Assembly (NCBI GenBank): GCA_900555835.1
Contig: USMK01000014.1
Coordinates: 1 to 38,615 of the forward strand
Length of the DNA: 38,615 nt
Origin: an uncultured Clostridium sp.
GTDB lineage: Bacteria; Bacillota; Clostridia; TANB77; CAG-508
Reading direction: 5' to 3'
The stretch's first letter is position 1; the number at the start of each line of letters is the position of its first letter. The notes under the pieces are model-generated. The model saw nothing but the letters and a program-made list of their open reading frames with translations. It did no database searches and was not told where the DNA came from. Made by a program: the position numbers and the translations under genes. This document shows, one piece after another, positions 26,340-32,149 of the stretch.

Positions 26340-27083
26340 TTATTTAATTAACTTTTCAAATGAATTAGCATTTAATATAGTATTAGATATAAATTCTCCT
26401 TTATAGAAATTAGCCCAGTTATTGAAAATACAAGGTGCATTCTTTGCTTTTTCTAATGAATCTACTTTTATAAAATTGATTTTTATATTATTTTCTTTTG
26501 CATATTCAGTTAATTCATTTACTTCATATTCTACATAAGGACATTCGTTGTTATAATAAATAGTGAAATCTTGATTATCTATTTTCATAGTTCTTGCATT
26601 ATCATTGAATCTAGGAGTTTCGCTATCATCAAATTGTAATGCTAATAGTTCATAATCTCCAATAGTATCTATAACTTTAAATCCATAATGTTCAAAAAAT
26701 TTCTTCTCTCCAATAAAAGGTTTCTTCTTTTTAGAAACTAGAGTACATATACCACTTTTGCCTTTTTCTTTTGAATCGTTTATTGCATATTCTATTAATT
26801 CTTTTCCAATTCCTTTTCCTTTAAAACTTCCTGCTACCCATAAGCAATAAATATATTCATAATTTTTACCACTAATAGGAATCCAAGCTGTTTCTATTGG
26901 CTCATATTCAATAAATATTTTTCCTCTTGCATTTAATTTTCTAAAAATATGACCATCTTTTAATTTACTCTTTATCCATTCCTTTTTACTATCAACACCT
27001 GCTTGATGTTTTTTATCTCCTATTGCACAACATATATGCTCCTCGTCAATGTTTTCTAATGTCAAATTTATATATTCGTTCAT
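26340..27083 (-). CDS. GNAT acetyltransferase with C-terminal YoaP domain
   Basis: A 247-residue protein matching Bacillus YoaP (251). The N-terminal GNAT domain has the acetyl-CoA motif WVAGSFKGKGIGKELIEYA near residue 90, preceded by an aromatic strand, and KKFFEHYGFKVID. The C-terminal YoaP domain (from about 160) has a thioredoxin-like look: FTIYYNNECPYVEYEV, KINFIKVDSLEKA, then CIFNNWANFYKGEFI. The acyl acceptor is unknown. Cytoplasmic. The start follows TGGAGGATTAAATAA. It is cargo of the element, 37 bases downstream of the acyltransferase gene in the same direction. Confidence 0.88.
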   Translation of the reverse strand: MNEYINLTLENIDEEHICCAIGDKKHQAGVDSKKEWIKSKLKDGHIFRKLNARGKIFIEYEPIETAWIPISGKNYEYIYCLWVAGSFKGKGIGKELIEYAINDSKEKGKSGICTLVSKKKKPFIGEKKFFEHYGFKVIDTIGDYELLALQFDDSETPRFNDNARTMKIDNQDFTIYYNNECPYVEYEVNELTEYAKENNIKINFIKVDSLEKAKNAPCIFNNWANFYKGEFISNTILNANSFEKLIK

Positions 27084-27120
27084 TTATTTAATCCTCCATA
27101 CATGTAATTTCTCGCTATCC

Positions 27121-28281
27121 TTAACATGACTCTTTCTCAACTTTATTCAAATAGAAATTATATATTTTATTGTTTGCTATATTCATAAGTTTAGCTAATA
27201 TTATGCTTAATCCAATTACTAGAATAGCATATAAATAATCAACTCTACAATAAAAGCGAGGATTTCTCAATAAATACATAACTAATCCATGATATAAATA
27301 AATTTCAAAAGATATATTCCCCAAAAAAGTAAATACCTTATCATTAAATCTCACTTTTTCTAATATAGTAAACAATACAAAAAGTAATGATATACAAATA
27401 ATATTCATATTTATAACAGGAATAGGCTCTCTCATTATATCGTCTGCTAGATCTGTATCGTTTATTATATCCATAATGGCATATCCACTTGTGAGGAATT
27501 GAATCCCTATTATTGCAAATAATATAATTGAAAGCATAATTGCATATCTAATTATTTTATTTTTGTCTTTTAATGTTATTGCATATTTTTCTTTATAACT
27601 TGCCCAATATATACCTATAAAAAATGCAAAACAAGAATTAACCCACCAATTATTAAAGCCTAAAATATTATTAACAACTATGCAATATAAAATAGTTCCA
27701 CCAAATACTGCAATATTTATCTTTTTTTTCTTTTTTAGAAACTTAGCTGATAAATAAAAAACTACATATAAAATAATAATTGCTAACACATACCACGAAA
27801 ATCCTCCTTCAACTAAAGAATTAAAAATTTTTCTAGGTGTTAATTGTCCAGTTAATAGATATGCTAAAATAGTAAATATTATTGCTATTATATATGGTAT
27901 AACTATTTTCATTATTCTTTTATTCAAAAAGTCTTTTAGATAATTTTCTTTTTTTAGATAGCTTGTCATTAGTCCATATCCTGAATAGAAGAAAAATGCT
28001 GAAACTGCAATAACTCCTACTATTGTAAATACTTTAAGTAGAATTGTGTCTTTTATATAAATAGACAAGTGGTGTATTATTATCAATAATGCCAATAGTC
28101 CCTTTATTTTATTACTATTGTATTTATCCAATACATCATTATTTGCATTAAAAATAGATTTTCTTTTTATTATTAGGCATATAATTCCTATTAAAAATAT
28201 TATATCTACTATGTTAATATTAAATATTGCTACATCATTGGGTAATGGATAAATACTGTCTGATTTTATTGTTGGTAACAT
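27121..28281 (-). CDS. Membrane acyltransferase (acyltransferase 3 / OafA-like)
   Basis: A 386-residue integral membrane acyltransferase with about ten helices. Family marks are the active-site region ALLIIHHLSIYIKD near residue 70, then FFFYSGYGLMTSYLKK, and LNKRIMKIVIPYIIA, where the basic residues follow the second helix as in OafA-type enzymes. These enzymes acetylate cell-surface sugars or peptidoglycan. An extra N-terminal helix precedes the catalytic core. The start follows TAGGAGAACAAAG. In the cargo it sits next to an acetyltransferase and a broken sugar O-acetyltransferase, suggesting a surface-modification theme. Confidence 0.87.
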   Translation of the reverse strand: MLPTIKSDSIYPLPNDVAIFNINIVDIIFLIGIICLIIKRKSIFNANNDVLDKYNSNKIKGLLALLIIIHHLSIYIKDTILLKVFTIVGVIAVSAFFFYSGYGLMTSYLKKENYLKDFLNKRIMKIVIPYIIAIIFTILAYLLTGQLTPRKIFNSLVEGGFSWYVLAIIILYVVFYLSAKFLKKKKKINIAVFGGTILYCIVVNNILGFNNWWVNSCFAFFIGIYWASYKEKYAITLKDKNKIIRYAIMLSIILFAIIGIQFLTSGYAIMDIINDTDLADDIMREPIPVINMNIICISLLFVLFTILEKVRFNDKVFTFLGNISFEIYLYHGLVMYLLRNPRFYCRVDYLYAILVIGLSIILAKLMNIANNKIYNFYLNKVEKESC

Positions 28282-28334
28282 ATACTTTGTTCTCCTATTA
28301 CTACTAATAAATACATATTAAAGTAAGCGATAAC

Positions 28335-28412
28335 TTACTAATTCTTGTTACGATTATATAATAAAAGGGAGATAATTTCAACTGGTTATCTACCCTACTT
28401 ATTGTAATTTGT
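28335..28412 (-). repeat. 78-bp direct repeat with terminator, copy A
   Basis: Identical to 29181-29258 at 76 of 78 positions. It contains a terminator hairpin for the gene at 28421-28744 (minus strand GGTAGATAA then TTATCTCCC and TTTTATT). In this copy one stem position is mismatched. Confidence 0.85.
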
Positions 28413-28420
28413 ATAACTGC

Positions 28421-28744
28421 TTATTCAATAGCTCCTGCAATACATTTATTAAACATATACATTTCCATTTGTATTATTTTATTATTTGTTACATCTTTAA
28501 CAAGTTTAATTTCATAACCTAAACCTTGATACATTATTGTTTTCATAGTCAAATCATTCTCTTGCTTGACTATTGCAAAAATAGGCTCTCTAAAACTTTC
28601 TACTCTGTTTATATCAATAAAAATTATAACACTATATATTGTTGCTAAAATAATTATAATAGACAATACTATTTTTAATGTTTTTTTACAAAACTTTACA
28701 ACTAAAATCATTGCTATTACTAATAGTCCAAAAATACCTATCAT
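28421..28744 (-). CDS. Small two-helix membrane protein
   Basis: A 107-residue protein, not recognised. Two hydrophobic helices lie near residues 3-15 and 22-48. The remaining 55 residues are polar and probably outside the membrane, with NDLTMKTIMYQGLGYEIKLVKD and a single Cys near the end. It starts after TGGAGGTAATAT and ends eight bases before the repeated terminator segment. The cargo context and shared downstream repeat with the 29263-30018 gene suggest these are exchangeable single-gene units. No function can be given. Confidence 0.55.
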   Translation of the reverse strand: MIGIFGLLVIAMILVVKFCKKTLKIVLSIIIILATIYSVIIFIDINRVESFREPIFAIVKQENDLTMKTIMYQGLGYEIKLVKDVTNNKIIQMEMYMFNKCIAGAIE

Positions 28745-28763
28745 ATATTACCTCCATAATTTA

Positions 28764-29159
28764 TTATTCTTTTACTATCCTATCAATAAAGAAATAAATA
28801 ATTATCATAATTAAAGATACAACCAACCCAATATAAAATTCTGGAAAAGCAAATTCGAAACTATTATGAATACTCATCTCGCCTGTTATATTCATTATGT
28901 GCCAAGTAAAGAACTTATATATTTCGGAAATCACAATTCCTATTACTCCTAATCCACCAGAAACTTTATTGATTTTGTTATTCTTAAATGGTAACCATAC
29001 ACCTATAATAAATAATAATACTGATATAATTCCTATTGGATTAAGCAAATTAATTAGACCAGTAATTTCTTGTACTCCTTTTAATCCACCATATTGATTT
29101 AATAACATTGGTAATAAACTAATAACAAATGCTATTGTTAATATAACTTTCTTCTTCAT
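28764..29159 (-). CDS. Four-helix membrane protein
   Basis: A 131-residue protein, not recognised. It has four predicted membrane helices, with motifs MLLNQYGGLKGVQEITGL between the first and second and FPEFYIGLVVSLIMIIIYFF at the end. I chose the start at 29159, which is about nine bases from AAAGGGGG; the upstream ATG is too close to that site. It precedes the 28421-28744 gene with a 19-base gap in the same direction, so the two are probably co-transcribed and may be partners. Function unknown. Confidence 0.55.
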   Translation of the reverse strand: MKKKVILTIAFVISLLPMLLNQYGGLKGVQEITGLINLLNPIGIISVLLFIIGVWLPFKNNKINKVSGGLGVIGIVISEIYKFFTWHIMNITGEMSIHNSFEFAFPEFYIGLVVSLIMIIIYFFIDRIVKE

Positions 29160-29180
29160 AAAATACATCCCCCTTTCAAA

Positions 29181-29258
29181 TTACTAATTCTTGTTACGAT
29201 TATATAATAAAAGGTAGATAATTTCAACTGGTTATCTACCCAACTTATTGTAATTTGT
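29181..29258 (-). repeat. 78-bp direct repeat with terminator, copy B
   Basis: Here the hairpin GGTAGATAA/TTATCTACC is perfect and followed by TTTTATT on the minus strand. It ends the gene at 29263-30018, whose stop is four bases away. See copy A at 28335-28412. Confidence 0.85.
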
Positions 29259-29262
29259 TTGT

Positions 29263-30018
29263 CTAATTATGCATTTTGTTTATTATTTCATCTAATTGTT
29301 TTTGTTGTTCATTAGATAATATAGCTTCACCTTTTTCTTCTGATGTAATATGGTATTCATTCTCAAATATTTCAATTCCATAAGTTATAAAGCCTTCTTT
29401 TTCTTCACTATTATACTTAATGAAATAGGTTGGAATTCCATCACAGGTTTCTTTGGAAAAAGTCAAATTATCTATAATACTAAAAATTGTATATATTTCT
29501 TCTTGGTTTAAAGTATATTTTTTTGGTGGTGTTACGGAACTTAAACCTGTTTCTTGAATATCTATTGTAGTAACTTTATTGTTAATTTCATTTTCTTGTT
29601 TTTCTACATCATCTCTTAAAAGTTGAACCTTTACAACTTCTTCCAAGGGTGTTGGACTAATGTCATTAATTATTTCATCAGTAAATGTAATTGATATATT
29701 ATCTCCTTCTTTTAAGTCTGAAATATTAATTTTCTCTCCTCTCCATGTCATATCAATACTGTCATCTACTTTAAATGTAAAATTTCCCCTATAATTTATA
29801 TCATTTATTTCTAAACCCTTTACATTAAGATGAAAACTACCATCATTATATTGTTTTATGCTATCTATATTAGCATAAAATGTTTGACCACATACTTTAC
29901 TAATTGCTAAATCATCATTCACAACATACATTTTCCCTATGAATAAACCAATTGTAAAACTTAACAAAATAATTACTATCATTCCTATTATAATAAAATT
30001 TTTTTGCTTACCACTCAT
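29263..30018 (-). CDS. Membrane-anchored exported protein, DUF3221-like
   Basis: A 251-residue protein. A membrane helix at about 8-28 (IIIGMIVIILLSFTIGLFIG) anchors it. Residues 45-135 are strand rich (TFYANIDSIKQY, FTFKVDDSIDMTWRG, LKEGDNISITFTDE) and look like the OB-like DUF3221 fold, similar in layout to the protein at 23568-24518. The last 100 residues contain YFIKYNSEEKEGFITYG and an acidic helix at the end. It is the first cargo gene on the minus strand, just inside copy 2 of the hairpin motif. Function unknown; DUF3221-like domains are sometimes found in exported or sensor-associated proteins. Confidence 0.6.
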   Translation of the reverse strand: MSGKQKNFIIIGMIVIILLSFTIGLFIGKMYVVNDDLAISKVCGQTFYANIDSIKQYNDGSFHLNVKGLEINDINYRGNFTFKVDDSIDMTWRGEKINISDLKEGDNISITFTDEIINDISPTPLEEVVKVQLLRDDVEKQENEINNKVTTIDIQETGLSSVTPPKKYTLNQEEIYTIFSIIDNLTFSKETCDGIPTYFIKYNSEEKEGFITYGIEIFENEYHITSEEKGEAILSNEQQKQLDEIINKMHN

Positions 30019-30100
30019 ATTTTTACCTCTCTTTCAAATTTATAAATATAAATTACTATTTTTCTATTTCATATAATACCACAAACTCATTTATCCTGTC

Positions 30101-30178
30101 AAAATTATCCATTGGATAATTTTGCAGGAACAGGGAGTTATACTAATCCCACTTACCAGCCTAAAAACGAAGTTTTTA
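30101..30178. repeat. Three-hairpin structured motif, copy 2
   Basis: Hairpin A is AAAATTATCC-ATT-GGATAATTTT. Then GCAGGAACA, hairpin B GGGA/TCCC (30133-30150), linker ACTTACC, and hairpin C TAAAAAC-GAA-GTTTTTA (30162-30178). Compared with copy 1, loops and linkers are conserved while stems A and C differ on both sides, as in a conserved structure. Confidence 0.75.
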
Positions 30179-30234
30179 TCATATATGTGTTTTATTTTAT
30201 GTATAACAATTAGATATACATATTTTTTCATAGA

Positions 30235-30268
30235 AAAAGTAAGTGTTTTTTAGTTTACACTTACTTTT
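30235..30268 (-). terminator. Terminator of the DUF6809-like gene
   Basis: Arms 30235-30246 and 30257-30268 pair over 12 bases with a 10-base loop. If the gene's frame shifts at CGG its stop (30273) lies just before this stem. Without the shift the ORF would run into the stem and end at 30250. Confidence 0.75.
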
Positions 30269-30272
30269 AGCT

Positions 30273-30591
30273 TTATTTTATTGCTTCTGCCATTAATTTT
30301 ATTCCAGTTTTTACTCCGCTCTTTAAAATACTTTTGATTATAATATGCAATAATTTCATCATACATATCCATATATGCTATAAAGTATTTAGCTATCTTA
30401 TCTTTATGTTCAAATCGACTCTTTTGAAACTCTTCTTTTAATTTTTGATATTGATAATTTAGTTGACTATCTACAATTTCTAAATTACTTTTATCATCTT
30501 TAGTTATGATTGCTAAATCTTCTGCTATTGCATTAAATAGTATTTGTAATACATCAAGTTTTTTATTATTCAAAAGTTCCTCTAAGTTCAT
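30273..30591 (-). CDS. Small DUF6809-like protein, +1 frameshift at CGG
   Basis: About 105 residues from ATG at 30591 (AAAGGTGG site; the GTG codons upstream lie in that site). The body is helical and charged: NLEELLNNKKLDVLQILF, then paired helices with LNYQYQKLKEEF, then YFIAYMDMYDEIIAYYNQKYFKE. At 30316-30318 an in-frame CGG follows GAG. Skipping the C gives GVKTGIKLMAEAIK and a stop at 30273, a C-terminus typical of such small element proteins (Phe/Tyr, then G-x-K-x-G-x-x-L-M). Staying in frame gives 20 unlike residues that run into the terminator stem. The resemblance to DUF6809 is from memory and moderate. It is followed by cargo and preceded by an HTH gene. Confidence 0.72.
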
Positions 30592-30651
30592 AATTCTCAC
30601 CACCTTTGTTGTGTGATGTTAACTCTCATTCGGCTTCTTTTCAAGTCCTTT

Positions 30652-31095
30652 TCAAAAATTATTAGCATAAAATTTACTAAAATCAAAATTGCTATAATCT
30701 CTGTCACTTTTGTATTTCCAATTATTATAATTTATATTATTATTCTTTAATATATCTTTAACATCTGTGTTAATCGGTCTTGTCCTAATTTGTTTATAGG
30801 TATTAACACATTTGTTAATAGGTGTAAGAATTCTTTTTAGTATTTCTTTTGAATTTTCTTTATATACTATTTTAACATTAATATAGCCTTTATCTCTTAA
30901 AGAGCTAATTAGTCTTGAGCTATGTACTTTTGATATATTTAGCATAGAGCTTATGTATGAATTTGACATTATACATTCTTGATTTTTACTTAATGATAGA
31001 ATCATTGAATAAATGCTCTTTTCTTTATCTGTTAAATTTCTATCTTTTGTTATATATTCTGGTAATATAATGTACTTTGAATTTTCTTCTTCCAA
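30652..31095 (-). CDS. Helix-turn-helix protein at the right end of the element
   Basis: A 147-residue DNA-binding protein. The N-terminal half is a winged-helix type domain like those of replication initiators and HTH_36 proteins: ILPEYITKDRNLTDKEKSIY, then NSYISSMLNISKVHSSRLIS as the turn and recognition helix, and LRDKGYINVKIVY as the wing. The rest is basic and probably disordered, with YNNWKYKSDRDYSNFDFSKF. The only in-frame start is a TTG at 31095 (an upstream TAG blocks others); AGGA stands about 12 bases upstream. It is 134 bases from the right junction, a common place for a regulator or replication protein of an integrative element. Confidence 0.78.
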   Translation of the reverse strand: MEEENSKYIILPEYITKDRNLTDKEKSIYSMILSLSKNQECIMSNSYISSMLNISKVHSSRLISSLRDKGYINVKIVYKENSKEILKRILTPINKCVNTYKQIRTRPINTDVKDILKNNNINYNNWKYKSDRDYSNFDFSKFYANNF

Positions 31096-31213
31096 ATTAT
31101 TTAAATCTTCCTAATCAGTCGCCTCACGATCGATTTTGTGGCAATTTTTATTCATTTTAGAGCAAGTTATCGATTAAAGAAATGTTAAGCAATATCAAGC
31201 ATTTCTGATATTT

Positions 31214-31244
31214 CCCCAAATTGTATGCTCATACGGGGGTAAAA
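31214..31244. other. Attachment site, right junction (core plus inner arm)
   Basis: Core CATACGGGGGTAAAA is at 31230-31244, with the inner arm CCCCAAATTG at 31214-31223, six bases from the core. The base inside the core changes the peroxiredoxin Cys codon from TGC to TGA, a stop. The stretch from 31096 to 31213 holds no gene I can support. Confidence 0.88.
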
Positions 31245-31387
31245 TCACCTGGATGCGAAAATAGCACAACCCATTTTCCTTTGTAATCTGAAAGTTTTAT
31301 ATCTCCCATTGTAGTTACAGCCTCAAAATCTGGTGCAAATTCGCCAATATGCACATTTCCGTTCATCATAATTTCATAATTATTCAT
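31229..31387 (-). pseudogene. Peroxiredoxin, 5' fragment (split by the integrative element)
   Basis: Fifty-two residues from ATG at 31387: MNNYEIMMNGNVHIGEFAPD, then FEAVTTMGDIKLSDYKGKW, then VVLFSHPGDFTPV and a TGA that replaces the peroxidatic Cys codon. This is the N-terminus of a peroxiredoxin and matches the 3' part at 19645-20203 exactly at the catalytic motif. The ribosome site AGGAGG is intact but lies in a 13-bp hairpin stem. The fragment would be translated as a short dead product. The enzyme would reduce peroxides through its active-site Cys, so the insertion removes this activity unless the element excises. Confidence 0.93.
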
Positions 31388-31395
31388 AAAATAAG

Positions 31396-31429
31396 CCTCC
31401 TTCATAATTTGTATATATTATGAAGGAGG
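31396..31429 (-). promoter_or_regulatory. Hairpin enclosing the peroxiredoxin ribosome site
   Basis: Arms 31396-31408 and 31417-31429 are perfect reverse complements over 13 bases with an eight-base loop. On the minus strand the 3' arm contains AAGGAGG, the ribosome site, paired with CCTCCTT. A U-rich stretch CTTATTTT follows, so it could also terminate the upstream DUF4362-like gene. Confidence 0.6.
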
Positions 31430-31478
31430 TCTTGTTATTGTGAATTTAGCGTATGCATTATTATATTCGGTTTTTCTG

Positions 31479-32060
31479 TTAATTTATAGTTGTTATTACA
31501 AATACATTATCTGTTGAAAAATTTTCTTCTGTAATCGGCTCATTATATAGTACCCAGTATAGGTGATTATTAGTCTCATATGTTGATATATTTTTATATT
31601 CTTCTAAATATATTATTGGCTCTGATGTATACTCATCTCTTGTGCTATCATGCACTAGATATAATTTGTCTGTTTTGTCATAGTATAAAATATCATAAAG
31701 AACTAAGTCTCCTTCAATAGTATTTTGTGCCACTCTAATAAAAGCCGTCTTTTTGTTTTTATAATCATTCATAAATTCTGTATATAAATTATCATTATGA
31801 ACCATTGCACCTATCACAAAGCAATTATCTTTTTGAGCATCAAAAGAAGTATAGCCTTCTGGCAAGTTTCGTATATCCTTATCTTTGGTTAAATTCAAAT
31901 TATAAAACTCATCCAAATTACTAATATTTTCTGCATCTTCTTCATTATTTTTTAATATTTCAACTTGCTTGTTTCCAAGCTTCGAAATACCATAAACAAT
32001 CCCCACAATTACAACTATAATTAAAGCAACTGCTATTCCAATAACAATTTTCTTATTCAT
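31479..32060 (-). CDS. Membrane-anchored DUF4362-like protein
   Basis: A 193-residue exported protein. A membrane helix lies at about 5-27 (IVIGIAVALIIVVIVGIVYG). The extracytoplasmic part has CFVIGAMVHNDNLYTEFMND, then FIRVAQNTIEGDLVLYDILY, then DSTRDEY and YWVLYNEPI. The pattern of a small helix followed by R-x-x-Q-x-T-x-E-G-D resembles DUF4362, whose function is unknown. It lies outside the integrative element, upstream of the broken peroxiredoxin gene on the same strand, and downstream of copA. The start follows GGAGGAGAGGCTT. Confidence 0.7.
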   Translation of the reverse strand: MNKKIVIGIAVALIIVVIVGIVYGISKLGNKQVEILKNNEEDAENISNLDEFYNLNLTKDKDIRNLPEGYTSFDAQKDNCFVIGAMVHNDNLYTEFMNDYKNKKTAFIRVAQNTIEGDLVLYDILYYDKTDKLYLVHDSTRDEYTSEPIIYLEEYKNISTYETNNHLYWVLYNEPITEENFSTDNVFVITTIN

Positions 32061-32106
32061 AAGCCTCTCCTCCTTTTTTCTTCTCTTATTATAATTCTAA
32101 TTATAT

Positions 32107-32134
32107 AAAAAGGCAAGATATCCTTTGATGCCTT
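32107..32134 (-). terminator. Terminator of the copZ-copA genes
   Basis: On the minus strand AAGGCA and TGCCTT (32129-32134 and 32110-32115) flank a 13-base loop, followed by TTTTTATATAA. The stem is short, so confidence is modest. Confidence 0.5.
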
Positions 32135-32149
32135 GTCTCACCCTGTTTT

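Larger units (their letters stand above)
20189..31244. mobile_element. 11-kb serine-recombinase integrative element in a peroxiredoxin gene
   Basis: Bounded by a 15-bp direct repeat and holding 11,041 bp from core to core. The left end carries a large serine recombinase and a small ORF; the right end carries an HTH protein and a small DUF6809-like protein; between them is a cargo of membrane and exported proteins and acyl/acetyltransferases, all on the minus strand. I see no conjugation, capsid or terminase genes, so it is a small integrative (possibly mobilisable) element or the decayed core of a larger one. It splits a peroxiredoxin gene at the catalytic Cys codon. Excision between the cores would restore the gene exactly. 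Confidence 0.9.

Noticed and set aside
28335..29258. CRISPR array
   Set aside because: Only two repeat copies 846 bases apart, with genes between them.
20189..31244. Prophage
   Set aside because: No capsid, terminase, tail or lysis genes are present in the 11 kb.
31396..31429. PerR operator
   Set aside because: The half-sites are eight bases apart and do not match the 15-bp PerR box.
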